A DNA stretch of 64,000 nucleotides from NCBI GenBank assembly GCA_958298945.1, contig OY282606.1:40995920-41059919 (forward strand), given 5' to 3'. The DNA is from Atherix ibis (taxonomy: Eukaryota; Arthropoda; Insecta; Diptera; Athericidae). The first letter of the stretch is position 1. Each line of letters opens with the position of its first letter. The position numbers and the translations under genes were made by a program. Positions 1 to 10,975 of the stretch are shown here, piece after piece. Below the pieces are notes generated by a model. The model saw only the letters and a list, made by a program, of their open reading frames with translations, searched no databases and was not told the origin of the DNA.

Positions 1-391
1 ACAGATGCTTGAGGCGTATAAGCAAGATCTTCTGGCCGAACTGGATAACGAACGATGAGCTGCTTCTTCTCGCGAAGCAAATACCCCTGCTAGATAACAT
101 CAAACGCAGGAAATGGAGTTGGATTGGCCACACCTTGCGAAAACCATCTACGGACATTGCAAGGATGGCACTAGATTGGAACCCACAGGGCAATCGCAGC
201 AGAGGACGTCCAAGGACCACTTGGAGAAGATCAGCCGAGCGCGAACACCAACAAACTGGCAAATCATGGTCGGAAATAAAAAGGCACAGAGTCTCTAGTG
301 CCGCTATATGCTCCATAGGAGCGACTGTGTTCTCATGTCTATGTGTAACATAGAAATGAAAACCTGTCAAATAAAAAATAAAAAAAAAAAA
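1..391 (+). mobile_element. 3' end of an RTE-like non-LTR retrotransposon, cut by the window edge
   Basis: This is the last part of a LINE: the end of its reverse transcriptase ORF, a very short 3' UTR, and an A-rich tail (AAATAAAAAATAAAAAAAA type, about 369-391). The element continues left of base 1. The tail fixes the orientation and shows that the insertion ran in the + direction. No target-site duplication can be tested because the 5' end is outside the window. Confidence 0.8.
3..353 (+). CDS. C-terminal fragment of LINE reverse transcriptase (RTE-like)
   Basis: The frame is open from the window edge to a TAG at 351-353. The peptide carries the C-terminal signature common to many RTE-like animal LINEs. 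It begins with an RRKWSWIGHTLRKP block, followed by WNPQG, GRPRTTWRR and a terminal CSIGAT-like end. In the family this domain lies downstream of the RT fingers/palm and helps bind the element's own RNA. No stop interrupts it, so this copy is younger than most LINEs in the window, but the catalytic RT part is not visible here. It is a piece of a mobile element, not a host gene. Confidence 0.75.
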   Translation, partial: RCLRRISKIFWPNWITNDELLLLAKQIPLLDNIKRRKWSWIGHTLRKPSTDIARMALDWNPQGNRSRGRPRTTWRRSAEREHQQTGKSWSEIKRHRVSSAAICSIGATVFSCLCVT

Positions 392-2435
392 CTATAGTTT
401 ACACGAGTCAATGTGTATTTCTGTTTGTAACTGTAAGGATTTCGATCTTACTACTATTAAAAGCTCTTTGAAGAAAATTTTATTTTCTCTCACTAACCTG
501 CAGCTTGTTTTTTCTTACATATTTAGGTGTACTTTGTTTAACGTTCTATGAATTTAACTATTTTCTTAAGCATTTTTTTCCTTTTTATTATACTTGCATG
601 TCTTTTGAGCCAAATCTAATCATGTAGATCTAATCATGTAGGATTGCTTCTCAGATTTTGTTGCGATATTCCTAAGCATTTACTTTAATAAAGTTGTGTG
701 CTTCGAGCTGAAGATTAAATTCAAATTAATACAAGTTCTTCTATAATGCTAGTAAATCTAACAAAATATCTAATTATCCTTATATATTCCCTGAACTATA
801 GAAAAATTTAGTCCTGATTATCCAAAAAGTCTAAACAGAGAAATAGACTTAATTTTTTCACATGGAAATTTAACCCTTAAAAAAGTTGTTAATCTTTTTA
901 GAAGATTTTTTTCGAAATTTCAAAGATACGATATGTATACAGAGAAATTAAAGTAAAATTAAAGGTCAAAAATATGAAAAATAATTTAAAAAAATATGAA
1001 AAATAATTAAAAACAATAACAGCAGCATACTTTCTTATAGCAAAATCATAAACATTTGGCTCTCATTAAATCAAATATTAATTATAATTTGTTTAGCAAA
1101 ATCTCCAATAATTGTTAATTAAATATTTTTATTAGTCTATAAAATTAATAAAAACTGCTTTAATTATTTCGGTGTTTATTTAATAGAAATTATTGGGAAA
1201 ATGTTGTTTTTTTTTTGCAAAGCTTTATTAAAATTCTTCTTTTATTTGAAATATTTTCATTTTAGCCATAAAATTATTAAATAACAAATGTATTCAATTT
1301 ACTCATATTTTTTCTATAGGATGTAAAAGAAATTTTATGCTATTTTTATAATAATTTCTTTATTTATATGGTTTCGATTCGAATAGAATAAATTTTGATA
1401 TAAAAACGAAAGAATTTATAAGCAATCAAACAACCATACATTATCATTGATTATATTATGAATGGCATGGCATCGTTAGAAGGAAATTACATAAAGAAAT
1501 CAAGTCCTTGCAGCTTTTATTCATACATTTTATTTTTATTTACTTTATTTCAATTCTTTTCTTTTCTATTCCTTTATATTATTGTATTTTTAATTAAATA
1601 TTTCACTTCTTGTGGAAAAGACTAAAGTTTGAAGAAAAAAAAAACAAATATCAGAAGTGAATTAAGTTTTATTTAATTGAAACGATATAAATAGTAATAA
1701 AATTTGTGTAGCAATAAGGATACCCTATCAGTGAATTTATCGGTTATAAAAGATTTAATAATATTTCTCATACTTGAGCGGAGAGAATTTCTATATTTTT
1801 TTCTATTTAAGGGTATTAAATATCTTTCCAGTTTGTAATAACTTTTAATTAAAAAAATATAAGAATAATATAAAAGTGATGGTTTCTCTTGGTATAATGA
1901 TAATTTGATTAAATGATAATTTATGGCAGAACGGGAGCAACTATGAGGTTTTTATATAATTATTGAGGATTAATTTTTAATAATGTACTATTATGATTTC
2001 TTTGCCGTTATTCAATAATATAGCTTTAAATATAATTGGAAAAGAATGAAGCTTTTTTTTGGTGCATAAGAGAATCTTTTCATAAATTAGCCATAAATTA
2101 CAGAGACTTTTATTCCAATTGGAATTTTCTTTTAATTAAATAAATACTCTCATTATTATCTTATTTATAATTGATTTCGATAAATACATGTTTCTAATAA
2201 AATGTATTCAATTTTAATAAATTGTAGGTATTTTCTTTTTAGAAATTTCTAAACAAAAAGTTAGAAGTCTTGTAAAAGTAGAAAATCATTATTTATATTT
2301 TAAATGTAATATCCAATATTATGTTTATAATTTATTTTTTTATTAATTATTTTAATAATATCTACAACTACACACAATATGTAAAAAGCCGTCTATTTTT
2401 TGCATATAAAAGGACATGAAGGTATAATGAGAAAA
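392..2435. other. AT-rich sequence, nothing recognised
   Basis: Homopolymer A and T runs and short AT repeats. A 14-bp direct repeat (ATCTAATCATGTAG twice) lies at about 613-641. No frame shows a recognisable domain. Confidence 0.6.
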
Positions 2436-2439
2436 AAGC

Positions 2440-2800
2440 AATAGACGTTGTCTCAGGCATTGGTTGATTTAGTATAAACTTGTAGTCTGTATGCCCATAC
2501 TGGTTTAAAAACCGCTTTGTACATTAATATTTTCTTTTTTATCCTTGATAAAATTTCTAACCATCAATTCGGTTTACTATCGAATTTGATGGTTGGAAAC
2601 TCCGTTTGCTACTATTCAGGATTATATCGGGAGTCTATACATATTAAAGCATAACCTTCTTCGGGTACTAAGGAGTTGATGAGGTTATTGTAAAAGAGTA
2701 GTGGGTGTCGGAAGGCTTTTATACTAAAGAAGGCTTTTACGTAAAACTCTACATATCCCTGAAAGAGTTTGGCATCGTAGAATAATTGTTTTAATTCGAA
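2440..2800 (-). pseudogene. Jockey-like LINE fragment, RT thumb region
   Basis: Read on the minus strand, about 2545-2457 gives KILMYKAVFKPVWAYRLQ. This matches the conserved 'NKLLIYKAxLKPIWTYGIQLWG' block downstream of the RT palm in Jockey-type LINEs. Sequence to the right (to about 2800) is less AT-rich and probably belongs to the same relic, but its frames are broken and only loosely alignable. No catalytic motif is present. It belongs to the same family as the minus-strand pieces near 22-24, 45-46 and 52 kb. Confidence 0.6.
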
Positions 2801-3715
2801 AAATTTCTAACTTAATGTAGTAAAAAGAAATTAAAAATAATACTTTCAGTAAAAAATATTGAATAAAAATTGTCATTTTTTGAATAAAATTTTAATTTGA
2901 AAATTTCAACTAAGAAACAGTAACTGGAAAATATTTTTTTTTCAATTTGTAAACTTTTTGGGTTATATTAAAAACATTTTAAATATCGGTACCTATATCT
3001 TTACTTTAGCAAAATTTTTATGTCATCATTAAGTACACAAAAATATAAAAATATTTTTAGAAATGCCATAAAATTTAATTACGTACAATTTTATTGAAAT
3101 TTCTAAAAGGACATTATATTGTAAACTTGGCTTATAATCGAAATTTATGAAAGCATAAAAATATTTTTTTTTTTTTACAATTTAAGATACATTTTTCAAT
3201 AGTACAACTTATATAAATTTAAATTGTATATTATGTGAAAAGGAGATAGGAGAAGAATTTAGTTAAATTTGAGAAAAGTTTTCTGTTCAGTAACATGAAA
3301 AGAATTGAATTTACTTAAAAGGCAATATCAAAATTCTTAAATAAATGAAAAGAAAAATCTTCGAAAAATATCAATATAGATTTAGCAAAAGTTTCGCTTT
3401 GTAAATACAGAAAAATAATTAAAAATCGAAATTAAGCTCATAGATTTTTTTTAAGTCAATGAATTTTAAAGAAGAAAAATTTAAAGTCATTGCAACATTT
3501 TTTCACGTACGATTCTATTCTTTACTTTGCAGTTTTTATAGTGCATACACTTATGACCATTTACTTTATATAATCACAATGTTATAAGAAATATCTTTCA
3601 AAATACCTATAAGGGAGATAATATCGATCCTAAAGATAATAAAAAAATTATAATTATAATAAATGAGTCACTCCTTATAAGTAGGTGTGAAAACAAAATC
3701 AATCAGTAATTTGTT
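2801..3715. other. AT-rich sequence, nothing recognised
   Basis: No open frame of note and no domain match. Mostly A/T runs. Confidence 0.55.
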
Positions 3716-3719
3716 AATG

Positions 3720-4590
3720 TCATTTCTAAAGTCCTTTTTCTAATCGAAAAATTTCTGTCGCTCCAACCGTTTAAAATTGGCGTTCTTTTGAGCTAAATTT
3801 TTTAAAACTAGGAGCTAAATTTTTTAAAACTAGGAAAATAGAAAATAATCGCTGAGGGCTAAATCTGTTGAATATGATGGATGCGGAAGAAATTCGTATC
3901 CTATCTCAAGGAATTTTGCCATGACGATGGCATAAATGCGCACGTGTGTATTGTTTTGATGGAAGACACATTTTTGCTTGGCCAAATATGACCGTTCCAT
4001 TTTGATTTAATTATTTAACTGGTCTAATAGTATCCTAGATAATAAAGTCCTGTTTTTTTAAGTTTATACCATGTGCGTATCAGAAAATAATGCTTATAAA
4101 CTTTCCTGACGATAGAATCGTTTTTGCCATCATTGGTGCATGTTCAATAGTAAAAGTCCATTATTTGACTGAACTAAATAAATTTAAATTATTTTATGGT
4201 TAATCCATATTTGATCACCAGTTACGAATCGATGCAAAAATTCATTTGGACTACACTTAAAAATATATAGTTTAAGTCCATTGAAGTTTATACACGAACA
4301 TGTTTTTGGTCAGGAGATTTTTTTGGGGACGTTTACCATATCAACTGTCCCATACACTTTCATTCGATAATCTTTGAAAATAATATCATAAATTTTATTA
4401 ATCCTTTCCTAGGTGGTGACGTAAACTAGATGTCCTGGGCGCACAGCGTTACTTGTGCTCGTACGACCACAACGAAATTAAATAAACCACTTCTGTATCG
4501 GGCATATTATTGGTTTCAAATATTGTTTTATCCTCAAAAATGAGCGTTTTATTAGCATATAAAATTCACTTTTTTCCACATTAATAAAAA
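3720..4590 (-). pseudogene. Decayed mariner transposase (DD34D type)
   Basis: On the minus strand a transposase can be followed from about 4580 down to about 3720. It starts VEKSEFYMLIKR (HTH1), followed by IQKWF, a GRTSTSNAVRPG block (the usual 'GRxSxxDxxRSGRP') and ERINKIYDII. Next come FLHRFVTGDQIWI around the first catalytic Asp, FHQNNTHVR around the second, and PHPSYSTDLALSDYFLF around the third. Asp1 (TGDQ) and Asp3 (LSDYF) are still readable. Asp2 is changed to Asn. Several stops and frameshifts break it, and a 22-bp tandem duplication lies near its C-terminus. MEK-start HTH and spacing suggest the irritans/mellifera side of mariner; the subfamily is a guess. TIRs were not found. Confidence 0.85.
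3791..3834. repeat. Perfect 22-bp tandem duplication
   Basis: AGCTAAATTTTTTAAAACTAGG occurs twice head to tail (3791-3812 and 3813-3834). It sits inside the C-terminal coding part of the mariner relic, so it arose after that element inserted. The lack of divergence suggests it is recent. Confidence 0.9.
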
Positions 4591-7270
4591 AACACAAACC
4601 TTGTCTACCTTTAATAGCTATCAAAACTAAACTAATAAATAGATATTAATAAATATATTTATATGGCGTCTTTTTAAGAATGCCAAATAATAAAAAAAAT
4701 ATTTTTACCAAAGGAAATGTTCTTAATTAAAAGAAAATAATAATTATAATTGGAATGCGCTTACAAACTATATTATTAAAGCTTACTCAATTGTTAAGGT
4801 CCAAATAAAATAATGAATACTTTTCTCTAGTAATAAGTGGAGGAGAAATGTTTATTTGTGTTGAATGGAAAAAAAACATTATGAAAAGCATAATCGAATT
4901 TATTATATTGTATTTTGAAAGCAACTAATTATTTTATTATTTACTTAAGCTTTTGTTAGCTTGTCAAAAGCAGAATCGCATAGGTCAGTTAACAGATTCA
5001 AGTAAAACTAACACATATTCGTATAATAAAGGATACCAAGCGATGGTGGCTTTTTCATTTGATCAAAATGTCTTTATATTCCCATAATATATTGTCATAA
5101 TAGACGTGTTGTTTATTCTTTGAATCACGAGTGCACTACAGTACAATGACTATAGATCTAAGATGGTGTATAGAATTCACTATGACCTTTTGTGGTTATG
5201 CTGATGCTGAGGTAACACTGCCGGCGATGGCTATGTAAAATGTTGTAGAAATGATGAATAAAATCATTGAAAGCGTTTACTTATTCCTAAAGAAATATGT
5301 ATGTTCACTTCTCTATCTAATGGTAACTGCTTACTCGAAAGGACCTATTCATATTTTCACCAATTTAAATTAATATGTTCTATTCGCTGCTGTTTTTATT
5401 TTGTAGAATCAAAAGAAAGCATGCTTATGCAAATTATGTAGAACAGACGTTAAATGGCATAACGTGCAAGCTTTTAAGTATATTTATAGTTTGTTGCATA
5501 TTGTTCACTACGTTATTTTTTACTCAAAACTAAATATAATAAAAACTTAATATAATAGGATTTTTCTTTCTATTTCAGAAAATACTGGTAGTATTTGTTC
5601 CTTGGTTATTTCATTCGTTTAATTTTAAAACAACCAAAATTCTAGAAGAATTCCATATATTTTTACAAATACGAATGCAAATATTCTGAAATAGAACAAT
5701 AACGTATACAAAACATTCAAAAATACTATACATATGACAAAAAAATCTGCTCCTTAAAATCCTATTCTGATGTGGCTGGAATTTGTGAATATGTTCTTTT
5801 GGAGAAATATCCGTAAATTGAATAGACTTTCAGGGAGACTAAAATACACGCTAACATATTTTTCCATAATGAATTTTTTTCCATCCAGTTTGTACACGAA
5901 CTCTGAGTATTGTATTGTATAAAAATAATTTCACTGTACAATAGCTGTATTGAGAATGAAACTTCATTTAATAACATAATTCTCAGATGCAGACTTCTAG
6001 AAAATGGTCTCATGTGAATATCATTTCGAATAATACTGCTGCTCATTTGGGTGATAATTTAACATTGCACATTCAAAATAATTGCACAAAAGTTCATAAT
6101 TTACATATATTCCTATGGGTCACAAAACTACCTACTCATACATATATATATATATATGGTATATTCATATAATATAATCACAACTGTTGGGGAATTACGT
6201 CTTATATAAATTTAATTAACAAATCAAACTGGGGAATTTAGTATTTATTTTTTGCGACATTCATTCAAGAAAAAAGTATTTTTTGTTTTTATAGAAAAAT
6301 TATTACATCCACAAGGAATACCATAATGAGGAACATATTCTTTTATTCTTATAATATGGTACTTCAACAATAGTAAGATTATCATGTTTGCATTGACTAA
6401 GATTTATCTTCTAATTATGCAAGTTCTTTTTATGAAAAGGAGATGACTTTAGAAAGATATGCTCATGCTAAGTAGAAATTATAATAATTTCGTTGTAATT
6501 TTTTTTCTGTTTAATTCTCTTTGGAAAAAAAATAATTTTCCGTTAAACTAAAAATTACTTGAAGAAAATTTCTTCAATCTTATATTACGTAATTAATTAA
6601 TTCAGTATAAAAAGCATGACTACTTTTAGCAAAGACAAAAAAAAAAGTATCGCATTTTTCAAATTTTTTTAAAAGTAAAATTTGAATATTTGAAAATCAA
6701 AATACATTTATTCAGATTTTAAAGAGAAAATTTATTATTTCTGACTTTACGAGAGATAATTTAACTCTTTCCCTTAATTTTTTCAATTCCCGCGTTACAA
6801 TCGAAATTGGAAACCATAGCTGGAAGCGGAGTTAAATTTTTCTATATTTTTAAGCAGATTATTTTAAAATTTTACTAATATCAATAATTACAATATATTA
6901 TAGTAAATATTAATTGAAGTTGTGGGAGCAGTGATGCTTCCAGGGAAGCAAATCAAAAATAACTCTTTACCAAAGAAATAAGAAGGATTGAAAAAACGAG
7001 AATACAACTTTTTATAACGAGATACATTCACATCACCAACTTTAGGAAATGAAAGAATTGATCTCGAAATGAATTGGAATACTTAGGGGAGTTAAACTTT
7101 TCTATGCCGTAATTCAATATTGGTTTTTAGTAAAGCATTAAATAAACAAATTTACACTCTGCTGTCTGCCTAGAGTCAATGTATTTATCCATATCGTCCT
7201 ATTTAATTCGAATATTTTAAGTCTTGTTTGTGGATTCCATTTTCGTATATTTTTCTAAGTATAGATCTAA
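4591..7270. other. AT-rich sequence, nothing recognised
   Basis: Includes a TA microsatellite at about 6141-6159. Two overlapping opposite-strand frames near 5762-6172 show no domain and ordinary AT-rich composition. The stretch 5000-5250 is slightly less AT-rich but has no interpretable frame. Confidence 0.55.
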
Positions 7271-7274
7271 GGGT

Positions 7275-7640
7275 ATCGAAAGTAAGTGTCTTATGATAAT
7301 TCACTGTTATTAAGATATTAATACGTAGCCCCGTCTTGTTGGAACCAGATGTTGTCAAGATCAACTTCTTCCAATTACGGCCATAAAAAGTTGGTTATCA
7401 TCGATCTATACCGCTCTCCATTGACAGTAACGGTGTTACCAGCTTCATTTCGAAAGAAAAACGGACCGATGATTCCAATAGACCAAAAACCACACCAAAC
7501 TGTCAATTTAGGTGAATGGAATGGGTGTTCATGAATAATTTGTGGATTTTCTTCGCACCATAATTGACAGTTTTGTTTATTTACCGCACCATTCAGATGA
7601 AAGTGAGCGCACGAAAAGTTGCAATTGGAGAACGATTATT
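7275..7640 (-). pseudogene. IS630/Tc1/mariner-type DDE transposase fragment (insect 'FQQDGAT' family)
   Basis: Minus-strand translation gives about 95 codons with one in-frame stop. It reads HLNGAVNKQNCQLW, ENPQIIHEHPFHSPKLTVW, GIIGPFFF, GNTVTVNGERYRSMI, and LDNIWFQQDGAT. This order is diagnostic of an abundant insect transposase family of the IS630/Tc1/mariner superfamily (annotated in databases with a DUF4817-type N-terminus). The second catalytic Asp (QQD) is present. The N-terminal HTH and the C-terminal third-Asp block are missing from this copy. Three further relics of the same family lie at 18.4, 37.5 and 41.0 kb. Confidence 0.85.
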
Positions 7641-7859
7641 TTGATAATAAAATTGAATAATTTGTAAATGTTATTCTTGCGTATATACTTCCATTAAGAA
7701 ATTGTAGGCATTACTGAATACAATAAAAAAAAAAAAAGATCATGACATATGACAAATGGCCGAAATGTCACTTAGAAATCATATCACTCTTATTGGAAAA
7801 CCTTATATATGGAAGGACATTCTTTATGGCTAAGAGTAAAAGTGACTTGGACACATTTT

Positions 7860-8300
7860 TTTTCGTTAACTTTTGTTCTTCAGTTGATAAACTAGTTCTG
7901 GAGAATTTGAACTCAACTCTGGACAGCATCCAGTATAGGCTACTAAATTGTAGAAATATCAGATTGTCATGGATGTCAAAATGGTAATCAATATGTCAAG
8001 CCTTACTGGACTCATTTTTTCGACGCATTGGGTAACCATTAATAAACTAGTCTATTCAACATACATACCGAAATTCTAGACAATCAGAATCCGGATTGGA
8101 TATACTGCTTTCACATAAATTTCTTTATTGTAATAGCAATCGTCATTTATGCCAATAGTGCGGCATTCATATCACCATCATCTACATTATTTATTTACGA
8201 GCAGGATTCTTTAAATTGTGAACAACTTCAATTTCTAGTCCCCCTTTTTTAACGTCTTCCACATAGTAATCTTCTCCACAAAATATAACTAAATTCTCAA
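7860..8300 (+). pseudogene. LINE 3' fragment with C-terminal zinc-knuckle region
   Basis: Around 8085-8215 the + strand reads IRIRIGYTAFT, then after a frameshift HKFLYCNSN and LCQ-CG. This is the degenerate form of the 'LRIGHTRLTHxxLL...CxxCG..LTxxHIL' block that ends many Jockey/R1/I-type LINE ORF2 proteins. Upstream (to about 7860), NIRLSWMSKW may be the end of an RNase H domain, but that is weak. At least two frameshifts and stops are present. The same block occurs better preserved at 62.2 kb. Confidence 0.5.
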
Positions 8301-10100
8301 TATCTTATTCTACCAACCACAGATTAGTATCATTATCCTCACGGTTGTGGCATCAAAAGTGGTCCATATCACATGTATGAAGGACCTTACAAACAAATAA
8401 GCAAACACTTCAAGCCTTATATAGACTAATAAACTGGCTTAATAGTGACTCTTCGCTCGAGTCATTTTGGCAGCCAATCATTACACATAATTAGTATTAG
8501 GTATGCTGCTCTCATTCACAATATCCTCGTTGTATATCCTGTTGCATCTGTCTGACCATCATACATATAATTGGGGATTGCCAAACTACTCATCGATTAT
8601 TGCTAAAAAGATTCCATCTCCTGTAGAACTGCTTTGTCTTTTAACTTCATTTCCCAGTCATGTTTTTAATCTGCTCAAAGTTCATAATTTTCTTAATGGA
8701 ATCCTACTTAAATTTCTACTTTCACCGCAGCAACACTTTGAACATTATCAAAAAGGAATCAGACTATTTCTATATGGTACATTATATGATCTCTGGCAGA
8801 TGGCTTAGTGACTTTCTTCACAATACAATATAAAATGAGGATTTATTTACTTTACGTTAAAAATTCTTCCGAGGATAACAAATTTTCATATATACACATA
8901 TATATAATAATAAATTTTTTGCTATAAAAAATTACACCAATGCCCGTTAGCATCAAAATCCACTCAAAAATATCAAACTCTCCACCAACTAATTTTTAAT
9001 ATTATATTCCTTTATTTAATATAAAAGTTTATATTATAGTATTTTGTCAACAAAAAAAAATCTGATTTATTCATTATATTATGACATTATTCATAAAATT
9101 TGTTTTGCGAACAGATATTTTCTTTTATACATAAATGCGTAGATATATTTTTTTTTGCACATAATCAGTTACATAAACTTTTCGCTTTTATTTTCATAAT
9201 ATTATATTTATGAGAGTTGATTTATTGAACTTCATAAGGGCAACGACACAATCTTACATATAAAATTTGGCTACTAAAAGTAAATAATTCCTAAGTGTAA
9301 TAATATGTATTAATCTTGGAAAATATTTCTTACTTTTATTATAAGCAATAAATATTAGTTACCATAGCTTGGTATTGCTGCTATTAACTGTTGAGTAGTG
9401 AACACTAATCGAATTTCAATTTTCATAAATTGAGCACTTATATGGACATTATTTATATAGGACTACTTATAAAATGGCATGAAAATATTATCTTCATCAA
9501 TCTAATTACCACTTATTGCCTTCTGCTTCCACATTTGATCACCATAGACAATGGTTATAATATCCACTAAAAATATTGTTAGTTTTGTTATTAAGATTCT
9601 GTTGGATAATTTGCCAAAAATAATTACAAATTTTATCTTCACATAATTTTACTCATTTTATATTAGCTACTGTAGAGCAGAATAGAACAAATTTAGTAGC
9701 AATTTTTCGGTTGTAAATTATTTTATTGATAAATACCCGAAAATATGCATGCAGTTAGTTAGGCTATCAATAATTTTAGGATTGCTTTAAATCAGAGATT
9801 TTTGTTTGTTTGTTTGTAAGCAAATGTCATCGATGGACGCATCTGTACAACACAACAAGTAATTTTTGATCCATACAATTGCTATAGAAAAAGTTTTATA
9901 TATTTTAAAAAAATACGTATCTTTTATGTTTTTTTTAAAACCATTTGAGAGTTAGTGAAATTAATAAGAGAGTTAACCGAATGAAAGTATTTTTACAAAA
10001 AGTTTGTACGGAATTTTAAAAGGCAATAAGAACCAGTTTATCAGTGAACTCAACTCCATAGTAGAGATTTTTGATTCACGAAGGTTGTATGATTAGTACC
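8301..10100. other. AT-rich sequence; one unassigned 101-codon frame
   Basis: A + frame at 8503-8808 (101 codons) is hydrophobic at its start but matches nothing I know. It could be more LINE debris following the fragment at 8.1 kb. The rest shows TA-rich simple sequence (about 8893-8912) and no domains. Confidence 0.45.
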
Positions 10101-10179
10101 TGCCCTTGGCTTGAGATGTTGTTACTACAATTAAAAGTATTATATTTTTTGGAATTATAAACTTCCACAAGAATATTCA

Positions 10180-10975
10180 ACTTATCCAAATTAGGTCACC
10201 AGATAAAAAACGTAGCGGTTGCTCAAATTAGGTCACATCAGAAACGATTGAAAAAATCCACAATATAATGATTGATCATCAAAGACCGAAAAAGCGTGAG
10301 TTACCTGAGACTTAATTAATCATATTAATTAAACGAGAGCAGAAGATTTTGATAACTCATTTGAATATACCATAAAAACATATTTCGCAAGGTGGGTAAC
10401 AGGATTATTCACAATTGACCATAAATACTCACGTGTGTCAACTTCAAAGGATATTTGGCAATATTAAAACGTAATCCGAATGATTTTTGGGATCGATCTA
10501 TAATTTTTAAGATAACATGGATTTATTATAGCATAATGGAGACCAAAAAACAGTCCAAAGAGTATGTTATCCGTATAAGGCCAGGGCAACTTTTTCGACC
10601 AACAAATTTATGGCTAACGTCGGTTAACTTGAAAAGTTCAAAACTATTAATGACGACTATTATGCGAACTTTTTGGATCGTTTCAACGATCGCATTTGGT
10701 GAATAAAAATCGGTTGTTTCGTCAAAAATAATGCCCACGTGCATACTTGTATCATCGTCATAGCAAAATTTCATGCGTTAGAATAACAATTTCTTTGGGG
10801 TCAACCATATTCATCAGATTTAGTTCCTAGAAATTATTTCCTATTTCCGGAAATAAAAAAAATGGCCTAGTGAAATATAATTCGGGTCAACCGACAAAAA
10901 CGTCAATTTTAAAGGATTGGAGAGAATCTATTTTTTTTTTGATGATATAAAAAAGTTAGGCTTGGTGTTTAAAAA
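10180..10975 (+). pseudogene. Decayed mariner transposase, all catalytic residues lost
   Basis: The + strand shows RSGCSN-VTSETIEKIHNIM (HTH2 entry), ARWVTGLFTIDHKYSRV (usual 'ARWVPRLLTxxQKxxRV') and KRNPNDFWDRSIIFKITWIYY. It continues with ETKKQSKE, NNAHVHT, QPYSSDLVPRNYFLFPEIKK and IKKLG near the end. The Asp positions are replaced: FKITW for VDETW, NNAH for DNAP, and RNYF for CDYF. A 13-bp direct duplication (CAAATTAGGTCAC) lies at 10187-10199 and 10224-10236. The N-terminal HTH1 is not readable. This is an old, inactive mariner. Confidence 0.8.

Noticed and set aside
5762..6172. Overlapping 94- and 61-codon frames on opposite strands
   Set aside because: No domain, AT-rich codons, no neighbouring signal; expected by chance in this composition.
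8503..8808. 101-codon frame, hydrophobic N-terminus
   Set aside because: No recognisable family; no supporting context. Possibly LINE debris, not callable.
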